The translations under genes and the position numbers were made by a program. Shown piece after piece: positions 8,733 through 16,848 of a DNA stretch of 64,000 bases. Origin of the DNA: Streptococcus oralis Uo5. GTDB lineage: Bacteria > Bacillota > Bacilli > Lactobacillales > Streptococcaceae. The stretch is from the NCBI RefSeq assembly GCF_000253155.1, contig NC_015291.1, positions 274,001-338,000 on the forward strand, read 5' to 3'. The notes under the pieces are model-generated. The model was not told the DNA's origin. It did not search any database and saw nothing but the letters and a program-made list of their open reading frames with translations. Numbering within the stretch: the stretch's first letter is position 1; the number at the start of each line of letters is the position of its first letter.

Positions 8733-8793
8733 TAGCAACTTAAAAAAATTTGATAATTTTTACTCAAATTTAACATCATTCATTCCCCACTGA
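8725..8793 (+). pseudogene. Remnant: first 22 codons of the lipase effector gene
   Basis: ATG overlaps the end of copy 2. It encodes SNSNLKKFDNFYSNLTSFIP and stops at TGA 8791-8793. Homology to the intact effector gene ends at about codon 16. Confidence 0.85.
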
Positions 8794-8827
8794 CTTTGAA
8801 TACTTGCCAAAAGTTTTTTTACATTCA

Positions 8828-8836
8828 TGATATAAT
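8828..8836 (+). promoter_or_regulatory. Repeated promoter before array copy 3
   Basis: TG-A-TATAAT, an extended -10 element, sits in a block of about 100 bp that is almost identical before copies 3, 4 and 5 (from CATTCATTCCC through TTGCCAAAAG to AGGAGGAAAG). Confidence 0.75.
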
Positions 8837-8868
8837 AAACTTAGATTCCACTATATAGGAGGAAAGAG

Positions 8869-9258
8869 ATGAAAGAGCGTACCTTACTTTGTCTAGTTTT
8901 AGCTCTTGTAGTCTTTGGAGGCGGCGCATGGCTAGCACAAGAAACAAATTTATTTCTAAGCCCACGAGCCAAGCAGTTGGCTTATTTAAAGGATCATGAA
9001 GAGGAGATTAAGGAGTTTGTAAAATCTTTAAATCCTAAAGTAGAATCGGTTCAGATTGATTGGGATGAAACAATGTGGGAAAAAGTTGGAAATGGAACTC
9101 CACAAGGAGGAGGTAATGTTGTAATAGTTGGAGGAGGTTTTAATAATATAGAGGGCTCAACTTGGCAAGTAATTTTTGAAATTGAAGATGGACGAGTTGC
9201 TTTTGATACTATGATGCAAGGCGGTCCATTGCGAGTAGGAGGAAGGATTTTTGATTAA
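8869..9258 (+). CDS. Small membrane-anchored protein, array copy 3 (type A)
   Basis: A 129-residue type A paralogue: anchor residues 5-21, LFLSPRAKQLAYLKDHEEEI, W-D-E-T-M-W-E-K-VGNGTPQGGG, ending LRVGGRIFD. Copies 1 to 3 read NLFLSPRAK after the anchor, whereas copies 4 and 5 have four extra residues (GGVF). The gene has its own promoter (8828-8836) and AGGAGGAAAGAG ribosome site. Confidence 0.8.
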   Translation: MKERTLLCLVLALVVFGGGAWLAQETNLFLSPRAKQLAYLKDHEEEIKEFVKSLNPKVESVQIDWDETMWEKVGNGTPQGGGNVVIVGGGFNNIEGSTWQVIFEIEDGRVAFDTMMQGGPLRVGGRIFD

Positions 9259-9318
9259 TAGTGACTTAAAACCTTTGATAAATTTTACTCAAATCTATCA
9301 TCACTCATTCCCTACTGA
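9251..9318 (+). pseudogene. Remnant of the lipase effector start, frameshifted
   Basis: A TTG at 9251 overlaps the end of copy 3 and is followed by the same T/I-N-S-x-LK coding block. One A is missing in the run after the sixth codon relative to copy 1, so the frame is lost even within this short scar. Confidence 0.75.
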
Positions 9319-9352
9319 CTTACAATACTTGCCAAAAGTTTTTTTACATTCA

Positions 9353-9361
9353 TGATATAAT
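9353..9361 (+). promoter_or_regulatory. Repeated promoter before array copy 4
   Basis: TG-A-TATAAT in the second copy of the conserved promoter block, 33 bp upstream of the ATG. Confidence 0.75.
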
Positions 9362-9393
9362 AAACTTAGATTCCACTATATTGGAGGAAAGAA

Positions 9394-9816
9394 ATGAAAA
9401 AACGTACTTTACTTTGGCTAGTTTTAGCACTTGTAGTATTCGGAGGAGGCGCATGGATGGCGCAGAAAACAAATCTATTTGGAGGAGTATTTCTTAGTCC
9501 GCGAGCAAAGCAGTTGGCATATCTGAAGGAGCATGAAGAGGATATGGCTGATTTTGTGAAAGCTTTAAGTCCTAAAGTTGAAAGTGTTCAGTTTGATTGG
9601 GATAGTATGAAGGTTGGTCAGGTAGGAAATGGAACTCCTCAAGGCGGAGGCTATATGTTGACACTTAGAGGAAAGGTAAATAATAATGATAAAACAGAAT
9701 TTACGGTTGGTTTTTCCTTAGATAATGATAGGAATAGTACACCAAGGGAATTTGGGATTTATGAAATGCAACCTATAAGAATTTATAGGGACGGGGTTTG
9801 GTATTATTATGACTAA
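9394..9816 (+). CDS. Small membrane-anchored protein, array copy 4 (type B)
   Basis: A 140-residue type B paralogue: membrane anchor, the GGVF insertion after NLF, then F-D-W-D-S-M-K-V-GQVGNGTPQGGG and an end P-I-R-I-Y-R-D-G-V-W-Y-Y-Y-D. The front half is most like copy 5 (type A), whereas the back half matches copy 2. The gene is therefore a mosaic, pointing to recombination inside the gene. It has its own promoter and AGGAGGAAAG ribosome site. Confidence 0.8.
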   Translation: MKKRTLLWLVLALVVFGGGAWMAQKTNLFGGVFLSPRAKQLAYLKEHEEDMADFVKALSPKVESVQFDWDSMKVGQVGNGTPQGGGYMLTLRGKVNNNDKTEFTVGFSLDNDRNSTPREFGIYEMQPIRIYRDGVWYYYD

Positions 9817-9877
9817 CAGTAATTTAAAAAACTTTGATAATTTTTACTCAAATTTAACACCATTCATTCCCAATTGA
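9809..9877 (+). pseudogene. Remnant: first 22 codons of the lipase effector gene
   Basis: ATG overlaps the end of copy 4. It encodes TNSNLKNFDNFYSNLTPFIP and stops at TGA 9875-9877. This scar and the one at 8725-8793 break off at the same point, so the deletion end is shared. Confidence 0.85.
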
Positions 9878-9915
9878 CTTAGAATACTTGCTAAAAGTAT
9901 TTTTTTTTACATTCA

Positions 9916-9924
9916 TGATATAAT
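9916..9924 (+). promoter_or_regulatory. Repeated promoter before array copy 5 and the intact effector
   Basis: TG-A-TATAAT in the third copy of the conserved promoter block. It should drive copy 5, the lipase effector and the two helical partner genes. Confidence 0.75.
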
Positions 9925-9956
9925 ATACATAGATTCCACTATTTAGGAGGAAAGAG

Positions 9957-10361
9957 ATGAAAAAACGTACTTTGGTTTGGCTGATTTTAGCCCTTGTAGT
10001 ATTCGGAGGAGGCGCATGGATGGCGCAGAAAACAAATCTATTTGGAGGAGTATTTCTTAGTCCGCGAGCCAAGCAGTTGGCTTATTTAAAGGAGCATGAA
10101 GAGGAGATTAAGGATTTTGTAAAATCTCAAAATGCAAAGATAGAATCTGTTCAGATTGATTGGGATGAAACAATGTGGGAAAAAGTTGGAAATGGAACTC
10201 CACAAGGTGGAGGGGAAGTTGTGAGTATATTTGGTGAATTTAATAATATAGAAGAGTCAGATTGGAGTGTCATGTTTGAAATTGAAAATGAAAAAGTAAT
10301 TTTTGATTCTATGATATTAAGCGGTCCGTTACGTGTAGGAGGAAGAGGTATTGACGAATAG
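9957..10361 (+). CDS. Small membrane-anchored protein, array copy 5 (type A), partner of the intact effector
   Basis: A 134-residue type A paralogue with the GGVF insertion shared with copy 4, W-D-E-T-M-W-E-K-VGNGTPQGGG, and an end LRVGGRGIDE. It is the only copy followed by a full effector gene, whose TTG start (10351) lies inside its last codons. The G-rich end of this coding sequence (GTAGGAGGAAGAGG) doubles as the effector's Shine-Dalgarno, so the two are translationally coupled. Immunity to the lipase is the best guess. Confidence 0.8.
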   Translation: MKKRTLVWLILALVVFGGGAWMAQKTNLFGGVFLSPRAKQLAYLKEHEEEIKDFVKSQNAKIESVQIDWDETMWEKVGNGTPQGGGEVVSIFGEFNNIEESDWSVMFEIENEKVIFDSMILSGPLRVGGRGIDE

Positions 10362-12072
10362 TAATTTAAAAGATTTTGATAATTTCTATGCGAATTTAGC
10401 TCAGTCAGCCTATACTGGTAGACCAATAAAATTTCCTTATGAATCTCAGAGAGAAAAAAATAGGGCTTTGTTAAATTCAGGTCAATCACTCTATTTCGAT
10501 TTCTCTCAAGATACTAAGATTTATAACAAGGATAAAAAAGAATGGGAAATCACTCCCGGAGGTAAAAATCTTCCTCATAATGGTAAGGTCTACTTGCAAC
10601 CAGATCCTGATTTACATACTGTGGAAGATACGATAAAACTCCAAGTTGGTGATCCTGGAGGAGGGATTCACCAAGAAGAGTATCCTATCAAACGCTATCA
10701 AAAAGGACTCTTAACGGATGAGAGAGCTGGTTTTAATGCCTACTACTTAACGGATACGCCAACCTTAACTAAAGATACCAAGAAAACCTATATGACCATC
10801 CGCGGAAGTGATGCTATCAGTATAGAGAATTTGAACGACTGGATTGACAACGATGCTCAGTTTGCGCTCAACCATATCCATACGCCGCAAGCCAAGTTAG
10901 CAACAGTAGGAATGAAAACGAAAATCGCTGAGATGCGCGAAAAGGCTCCAAATGCGACGATGGACATTGCAGCTCATTCCCTAGGAACCATTGTCTCTGC
11001 GCAAGGGGTAGCTGGCCTCAGTGATCAAGAACTGGAGAAAATCGGCAAAGTCGTCCTCTTTGACGGCCCGGACACGACAAAGAGTTTAAAGAAAATGGGA
11101 CTCAGTGACGAGAAAATCAAAAAGATTAGCGAAAAAATCGAGTACTATGTCAATCCTTTTGATGTCGTGGGGATGCTTAATCGTGAGCATACCATCACCA
11201 AATTACCTGGGGATTCCGATGAACCACTTAAGAAACCCGTCGGTAAAGTCAATGTCCTTGTCCCCTTGCATTATACCCAGATTACTGATCCGGAAAGTTC
11301 CCATGACTTTGGTGTTTTCCAATCGGATGGAAAGGGAAATTTATTGACTGCGTCTGAGGATTTTCACCCAGAATTGCTCAGGGCAGGTGAAAAGCTGGCT
11401 AGATTAATTGCGACAACCTTGGATGTTTTAAGAAATCTAGGAGTCGATGAAAATGTAGCCTCAAATGTTTTAAATGCCATTATGAGGGGTGAGTTTAAAA
11501 TAAAGGCAGCTATTGGTTATGCCGTTTACGAGAATTTTACAACTGAATATAGTAAGATCGTCGAAGAAGCTCGTCAGGAATCTATAAAGTGGGATCGAGA
11601 AGCTATTCCTCGTTATCAGGAACAACTGAGAAGCGGCAATCTTTCAGGAAATCAAAGAATCTTGGTTCGAGCTCAGTTGCTTCAGACAGCAGCCCAGTTG
11701 GCAAATTTTGACATGGAAGACAAAGTTAAATCTGTGAAAACTTTACTTTCAGATGCTAAGGAAGATATTCAAAACATGATAAAAGAAACAAGACAGACAG
11801 CGTTTGACATGGTTGGATATTTGTCAAGTTCAGAAGTTACAAATCTACTTTCTGGTTTTGACACAACAAGCTTTTGGGATGAAGGCGTTGCAAGTGACAC
11901 GAAGACAGCAGCAACATCCTTCCTGACACAAATTGAGCAGCTAGGGGAAAGCCTGGTTAAAGCTAGTGGTTCCTTTGAAACCATAGATACAAATAGTGCT
12001 GAAGATTTTAACAATCTATTGGCGGATGTAAAACAAACATGGAGGGGAAAGAATGTTAGTCCTAACGGATGA
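10351..12072 (+). CDS. T7SS lipase effector with reversed domain order (TslA-like)
   Basis: A 573-residue protein without a signal peptide. The N-terminal part (about 100-330) is an alpha/beta-hydrolase of lipase class 3 type: nucleophile elbow A-H-S-L-G with Ser210, probable acid Asp271 (NPFDVVG) and His318 (SSHDF). The C-terminal part (about 350-573) is helical and could pair with the small partners encoded just downstream. Lipase first and targeting helices last is the arrangement of S. aureus TslA. The start is TTG at 10351, supported by the AGGAGGAAGAGG just upstream and by the matching scars in the array. It overlaps the next gene by 20 bp. It probably attacks membrane lipids of competitors. 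Confidence 0.82.
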   Translation: MTNSNLKDFDNFYANLAQSAYTGRPIKFPYESQREKNRALLNSGQSLYFDFSQDTKIYNKDKKEWEITPGGKNLPHNGKVYLQPDPDLHTVEDTIKLQVGDPGGGIHQEEYPIKRYQKGLLTDERAGFNAYYLTDTPTLTKDTKKTYMTIRGSDAISIENLNDWIDNDAQFALNHIHTPQAKLATVGMKTKIAEMREKAPNATMDIAAHSLGTIVSAQGVAGLSDQELEKIGKVVLFDGPDTTKSLKKMGLSDEKIKKISEKIEYYVNPFDVVGMLNREHTITKLPGDSDEPLKKPVGKVNVLVPLHYTQITDPESSHDFGVFQSDGKGNLLTASEDFHPELLRAGEKLARLIATTLDVLRNLGVDENVASNVLNAIMRGEFKIKAAIGYAVYENFTTEYSKIVEEARQESIKWDREAIPRYQEQLRSGNLSGNQRILVRAQLLQTAAQLANFDMEDKVKSVKTLLSDAKEDIQNMIKETRQTAFDMVGYLSSSEVTNLLSGFDTTSFWDEGVASDTKTAATSFLTQIEQLGESLVKASGSFETIDTNSAEDFNNLLADVKQTWRGKNVSPNG

Positions 12073-12367
12073 GGATACTTTAATTACAAGAGAGCAACTC
12101 GACAGAGGCTTCAAGGAAAGAATGAAGGAACAAGAACGCCAAGCAGTCAGGGCCTTAGTAACTGCAAAAGAACTGTCAATCCTTGCTAAGGGAGTGGAGT
12201 TAGCTAAAAAGTTACAAGAAGCAGCCTCAGATATGCATGAGTACGCTTCGAAGACTTATGTAAACAATATTAAGGGTGGATTTGAGGGCAAGGCTGCTGA
12301 TGCTGCTGAAACTTACTTGACTCAGACCATGCAAACCCCTACTTTACAAAGTCCAATCAAAAACTAG
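12053..12367 (+). CDS. Helical partner of the lipase effector (Tla/WXG100-like)
   Basis: A 104-residue, almost entirely helical protein with a G-F-E-G-K-A-A-D-A-A-E motif near the C terminus, reminiscent of WXG100 or LXG-associated helical proteins. It overlaps the effector gene by 20 bp and has its own ribosome site (GGAGGGGAAAG), so it is co-translated. By analogy with TlaA1/TlaA2 of S. aureus or Lap proteins of streptococci, it would bind the effector's helical end to form the export signal. Confidence 0.7.
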   Translation: MLVLTDEDTLITREQLDRGFKERMKEQERQAVRALVTAKELSILAKGVELAKKLQEAASDMHEYASKTYVNNIKGGFEGKAADAAETYLTQTMQTPTLQSPIKN

Positions 12368-12380
12368 GAGAAAACTTGTG

Positions 12381-12689
12381 ATGGATAAAAAGGAACTTCA
12401 GAAACTAGAGGATGAGCATAATCGTAAATTACGAGACTTAGAGCGTTTAGAGATGGATTTGGATGATGATTTCCACAAGTTTAGTAGGGAGACGGATCAT
12501 CTCCTAGAGGCGCTTTCCTATGCATGCAGAGACAGTAGTTTTGCTGAAATTCAACCATATATCTTTGAGATAGAGAACAATTTGGATAACTATCATCAAC
12601 TTTACAAGAGTCGTATAGAGAATGTGTTGGAAGCTCGTCATCAAGAGAATAAAAACTTTCATAGAAAGTTAGAAGAAAAGAACGTTTGA
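12381..12689 (+). CDS. Second helical partner of the lipase effector (DUF3958/Lap2-like)
   Basis: A 102-residue, highly charged coiled protein starting MDKKELQKLEDEHNRKL. It resembles the 119-residue protein encoded at 44546-44905, which sits in the same place in the TelC-like locus, suggesting the same adaptor family. A GTG three bases upstream is an alternative start; GGAG at 12367-12370 serves either. There is no terminator before the esxA promoter, only an AT-rich gap of 231 bp. Confidence 0.68.
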   Translation: MDKKELQKLEDEHNRKLRDLERLEMDLDDDFHKFSRETDHLLEALSYACRDSSFAEIQPYIFEIENNLDNYHQLYKSRIENVLEARHQENKNFHRKLEEKNV

Positions 12690-12860
12690 CAAATATACCT
12701 TATAAAAGAAGGATGATATGAGTTTGTTATACTTTGTTATTATAAATAAAAAAAGAAGTAATTATACAAGAAAAGTAGATAATTTAATCTTTCTTACTAG
12801 TTTTTAGATGGAAATAGCTCTTATTTTTTTTATAAATAGAATAAAAAATGAATTTTAAAC

Positions 12861-12889
12861 TTGCAATTGAGGCAAATTATTGATATAAT
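12861..12889 (+). promoter_or_regulatory. Strong promoter of esxA
   Basis: TTGCAA (12861-12866), 17 bp, TATAAT (12884-12889), plus an extended TG at 12881-12882. The transcript start should lie about 25 bp upstream of the esxA ATG, which has AAAGGAG in front. Confidence 0.85.
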
Positions 12890-12920
12890 GAGGGCATAAA
12901 TTAATATAAAGGAGTTTCAC

Positions 12921-13205
12921 ATGGCTTTAATTCAATTAACAACAGAAGAATTGCGCACCTCTGCTCAAAAGTACACTCAAGGTTCTGAGGAAGTAAGACA
13001 AGTACTTCGTACATTGACTCAAGAGCAAAATACTATCCGAGACAACTGGAAAGGTGCTGCTTTTGAGAGCTTTGATCGCCAATTCACAGAATTGTCTCCA
13101 AAAATTGAGGAGTTTGCAACTTTGCTTGATGAGATCAATGCACAGTTGAACAAGGTTGCTGAAATTGTTGAACAAAACGACCAAGATCTTGCATCACAAA
13201 TTTAA
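12921..13205 (+). CDS. esxA: WXG100 protein EsxA
   Basis: A 94-residue helical hairpin protein with the W-K-G turn at residues 43-45 (DNWKGAAF) and the Y/E-rich C-terminal tail expected of the secreted T7SS substrate. It is usually a dimer needed for secretion by the EssC machine. It is the first gene of the secretion cluster, with its own strong promoter and a hairpin directly after it, so it should be made in excess over the membrane components. No EsxB-type second WXG100 gene follows. Confidence 0.93.
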   Translation: MALIQLTTEELRTSAQKYTQGSEEVRQVLRTLTQEQNTIRDNWKGAAFESFDRQFTELSPKIEEFATLLDEINAQLNKVAEIVEQNDQDLASQI

Positions 13206-13225
13206 TTTGTTATATAAGTGGCTTT

Positions 13226-13252
13226 AGGAGGGCGAGAGCCTTCCTATTTTTT
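13226..13252 (+). terminator. Hairpin terminator/attenuator between esxA and esaA
   Basis: A perfect 8-bp stem with a GAGA loop (AGGAGGGC...GCCTTCCT, 13226-13245) followed by a T-rich run. No separate promoter is obvious before esaA, so partial read-through would give high esxA and low machine expression. Confidence 0.8.
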
Positions 13253-13276
13253 ATGACGGAGAAAATTTAAAGTAAT

Positions 13277-16200
13277 ATGAGGAAGAATAGAATTTTTAAA
13301 TATATAGGAAGTAGTCTGCTGGCATTAGGATTGCTTGCATTGATTATTTTTTTGAATCTATCTGTTCAAAAAAATACAACGATTAGCAATGAAAATAATG
13401 CAAAGGCTAATCAGCAGACAAAATTAAATGTAGCTATCGTAAATGAAGATAAGCCTGTCTACGTAGATACAAAAGAATACAATCTAGGTGCTAGTTATGT
13501 AAAAAATATCGAGCGTGATAATTCACAAAACTGGTCTGTTGTCCCTCGTGGAGCAGCTGATTCTGGGTTAGAAAGTGGGAAATACCAACTCGTTTTAACA
13601 ATTCCTAGTGACTTTTCTGAAAAAATACTCGATATTAACAGCATCAATGTTGATAAGACAACCATCAATTATAAGGTGAATGCGCAAGGAAATTTGCAAG
13701 TAGAAAATGATGCAAATAAACTAGCGAAAGATATTGTTGCTGATTTGAATGGTCAGTTAGTCGATATGTATATGGCTAGTATTTTGAACAATCTTTACAC
13801 TGCACAAAAGAATGTTCAAGCTAGCTCACAGATACAAGCGACCAATATCGGAAACTATCGTACGAATTTATATAATACAGCTATCAACTCTAAAAATCTT
13901 TTCCCAACTCTCTATAGTATGTCTAGTTCTTCTGTTGACGCCAACAGTGCTTTAAAGACAGGTTTGGATAGTTATTCTCAGATTTTTGGTCGTTATGACG
14001 TTTCACAGATTGCCTATGGTAAAAAGCTTGACACTCTGCTTCAGGATAGGGTCACTGAGAAGAAAAATCATGCGGATGTTATCACTGGGCTCATCTCTCA
14101 GAGTCGGGAAGACGTTAAGGGACAAATTAAAACTTATAAGGAATTAATTAAAGCTCAACGTATTCTGACTTCTAATATAGATGGAACACCAGCATCCACT
14201 GATGGAACGTCACCAGAAGTTGAGGCTTACTATAAAAAAGTAGCAGAAAGCATCAGCACAGAGATTGGTAGCTTACAGAAAAATCTAACAGACGAAAGAA
14301 CGAAGTTTGAAAATCATAAAAAGGATATTCATAACTTTATTGATGAGAAATTAGCCACTTACTATGGAACAAGTGATAAGAGCGAAATCACTCTCGGTCG
14401 ATTTTTGGATAAAGCTGCAAACAAGGATTTAGAGAAGGTTGAGGAATCTCTAAAAGAGCAGCTGGCTTCTGCAATCTCAGAATTACCCAAAGAAGACTTT
14501 AGTGGAAAAGAATTTAGTGGTTTTGGTATGACACCAATCACAATTCCTTCTGTAAACTATACAGATTTAAAAACGATTAAAGAGCCAAGCGACGAGATTT
14601 CTTTGACGGACTTGAAGAATCTGGAAAATAAGGCAATTACTAGTACGAGTGCTGTTGGACGAACAGGAACAAAGGCTAAGGTATCATGGAAGGCTGGAAC
14701 AGGAGTGACGGTTCATTCGGTCACTTATGATGGCACACCAGTTGAGTTTGGTCAAGAAATTGATTTGAAGACGGGTGGGACTTTCAAAGTAGCCTATAGT
14801 GTTGCAGAGGCAGCTCCGACTCCAACTACAAGTTCAACTGGGGCTTCAAGCCCAACTCCAAAAGCGGAGCCAAAGACTGTTGATATTTCCTTGAATGATG
14901 TTCAAGCAATCAGTGCTCCGATAGATGTCTTAGCCGTTCAGCAAGCAGCAGTTTCTTACGGACAAAAAGTTCAGAAAATAGCTTCTGCCTACCAAAAGGT
15001 AGAATCACTAAAACAAGCATACGATACCGTCAGAGGGTTAAAAAATAGTGATGTGTCTAAAGCATTGTCAGATATTTGGTTTGAAGCTATTAGTTCAAAT
15101 CTGAAGAAGTATGAAGACAGCTTAACTGCACCTACTAGCGATACAGATAAAGATGGTGCTAAAGGGAAAGTAGATAAAGCCTTGTCAAATTTGACTACTC
15201 TGAAGCCTATTTTAGAAAAAAATGTGCAGGATGTTTTGACTACCAACCAAGAATTGAATACAAAAATCGATGAACAGTTAGAGTTGTACAAGAAGTTGGA
15301 AAAGAAACTAGATGATTTGGTTGGGGAGCAAGGGAAAGGCAATGATGCTTTTGAAGAGACTAATAATCAACTGAAAACTCTAAATACTGATTATGCAGCT
15401 CTATTGTCAGAAACTACGGGTGTGAAGGAGTCTTCTCAAAGTAATGTCAAAGCTGCAGAGTCTGTGAATGAAACTTTAGGTAATTTCAATCGTGAATTGT
15501 CAAACGCTCAAACAAGTACTGAAAAGTTGTCACAAGATGCTGACTCCTTGATGACGCAGTTTAACGAAGAATTGACTAACAATGGAAACTTTGTAGAATC
15601 CTTTGTGAAGGTTCTGAATAATGCCTATCAAAATGGGGTGCCAAACGAAGTATTGCTCAACTTCTTATCCAATCCTGTTACCCAAAATGCTACTTCAGTG
15701 AAAGCGACTGTCAATGTTTACCGTCCATTTACATGGATTTTACTATTGGAGATTGTTAGTCTCTTCACAGCCTATCTGTTTGCAACTCAAAACGTTATTC
15801 GCAAAGTCAAAGATAAGTTCAAACTTGATAAGTTACATGATACAGACTTGATGACGGTAACCATCCTATCTGCTTTAAGTCTCGTTGTCGGATTGGTAGT
15901 TGGTGTTGTATCAAGTGTTCAGCTACAGGTTGGTCGTGAGTATCAACCATCTTGGGTTCTATTAATTGTTTTAGCCGCATTTGTACTGATTCAAGGACAA
16001 TATCTATTGCTTAAACATTTCCGAGTGATTGGTATGGGACTCTCCTTCTTTATGATGATTAGCTTTGTCTACCTATCAAATGCTATTGGGACAACAGCAA
16101 GTCTAACTGGTTTCCCAGCATTTATCAAAAATCTCAATGCGTTATCGATATTAGAAGGTTTGCTCTCAGGATACTTTGATGGACATCCAGCAGCAATTAT

Positions 16201-16306
16201 CGCTTTTGTTGCAACGATTGTTGTCATAGCTGTTTTACTTGTTATAAATGTTTTTATCAGAGAAAGTAGTTTGTGGTTTCAAGCAAGCCAAGCTGAGAAA
16301 GAATAG
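13277..16306 (+). CDS. esaA: T7SS membrane protein EsaA
   Basis: A 1009-residue protein with one N-terminal membrane segment (residues about 11-29), a very long extracellular part rich in helices (about 35-815), and five or so membrane segments at the C terminus (from PFTWILLLEIVSLFTAYLF onward). This is the EsaA/YueB architecture, a dimeric spike reaching through the wall. A short P/T/S-rich linker (about residues 512-535) lies in the extracellular part. The ATG has a weak GGAGAAAA site about 14 bp upstream. The frame is intact despite many A runs. Confidence 0.92.
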   Translation: MRKNRIFKYIGSSLLALGLLALIIFLNLSVQKNTTISNENNAKANQQTKLNVAIVNEDKPVYVDTKEYNLGASYVKNIERDNSQNWSVVPRGAADSGLESGKYQLVLTIPSDFSEKILDINSINVDKTTINYKVNAQGNLQVENDANKLAKDIVADLNGQLVDMYMASILNNLYTAQKNVQASSQIQATNIGNYRTNLYNTAINSKNLFPTLYSMSSSSVDANSALKTGLDSYSQIFGRYDVSQIAYGKKLDTLLQDRVTEKKNHADVITGLISQSREDVKGQIKTYKELIKAQRILTSNIDGTPASTDGTSPEVEAYYKKVAESISTEIGSLQKNLTDERTKFENHKKDIHNFIDEKLATYYGTSDKSEITLGRFLDKAANKDLEKVEESLKEQLASAISELPKEDFSGKEFSGFGMTPITIPSVNYTDLKTIKEPSDEISLTDLKNLENKAITSTSAVGRTGTKAKVSWKAGTGVTVHSVTYDGTPVEFGQEIDLKTGGTFKVAYSVAEAAPTPTTSSTGASSPTPKAEPKTVDISLNDVQAISAPIDVLAVQQAAVSYGQKVQKIASAYQKVESLKQAYDTVRGLKNSDVSKALSDIWFEAISSNLKKYEDSLTAPTSDTDKDGAKGKVDKALSNLTTLKPILEKNVQDVLTTNQELNTKIDEQLELYKKLEKKLDDLVGEQGKGNDAFEETNNQLKTLNTDYAALLSETTGVKESSQSNVKAAESVNETLGNFNRELSNAQTSTEKLSQDADSLMTQFNEELTNNGNFVESFVKVLNNAYQNGVPNEVLLNFLSNPVTQNATSVKATVNVYRPFTWILLLEIVSLFTAYLFATQNVIRKVKDKFKLDKLHDTDLMTVTILSALSLVVGLVVGVVSSVQLQVGREYQPSWVLLIVLAAFVLIQGQYLLLKHFRVIGMGLSFFMMISFVYLSNAIGTTASLTGFPAFIKNLNALSILEGLLSGYFDGHPAAIIAFVATIVVIAVLLVINVFIRESSLWFQASQAEKE

Positions 16307-16317
16307 AAATTAGAAAT

Positions 16318-16782
16318 ATGAAGAAAATCATTCTTTTCCTTCTTACCTTAGTAACATGTGCAGCAGTCTCTGGGGCTGCTGCAGATGATTTGAAGGATAA
16401 CAGTCTGCAGATTGATGATTCCCGACTTGAAAAGAAAGAGGGATTGAAATTTGGTCTACAGTCTGAACAAATCAAGGAGCTTTTTAATGAAGCGACTCAA
16501 AAGAGGTTGCAGGACATGCAACAGCATCAAGAGGAACAGTTGATCACAGAAAGGGGCCAACTGTTTTCTGCTATACAGAGACCAGTGAAAAAATCTTCTG
16601 AAGAACAGTTGTTTCAGCCCAATGCTCAAAAAACAATCAAGTTCCAAACAAATATAGGCCATGTAGAAAAAGGTGGTCTGAATGACTTTCTTCCAGAGAT
16701 ATTCTATGTGGTGTTGATTTTCTTGCTTTTTGGAGCAACGGCAGTAATGAGTTATCGTGTGATGGTAGAAGGGATGGACTAA
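16318..16782 (+). CDS. essA: T7SS membrane protein EssA
   Basis: A 154-residue protein with an N-terminal signal-like segment (KKIILFLLTLVTCAAVSGAA), a charged extracellular helix and a C-terminal membrane segment (YVVLIFLLFGATAVMSY, about residues 126-143). Size, topology and position between esaA and esaB identify EssA. It lies 11 bp after esaA, so it is in the same operon. Confidence 0.85.
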   Translation: MKKIILFLLTLVTCAAVSGAAADDLKDNSLQIDDSRLEKKEGLKFGLQSEQIKELFNEATQKRLQDMQQHQEEQLITERGQLFSAIQRPVKKSSEEQLFQPNAQKTIKFQTNIGHVEKGGLNDFLPEIFYVVLIFLLFGATAVMSYRVMVEGMD

Positions 16783-16848
16783 GTTTTTAACTAGTCTGTC
16801 TAAATAACTTAGAAAAGGATAAACCAGGCATAGGAGGCGTGAAAAAAG

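Noticed and set aside
8261..9877. Toxin-start scars as real small leader peptides
   Set aside because: Their sequence matches the N terminus of the full effector, one copy is frameshifted, and two end at the same break point. Remnants are the simpler reading.
9854..10489. Minus-strand frames over the array and the effector start
   Set aside because: They are shadows of well-supported plus-strand genes with conserved paralogues.
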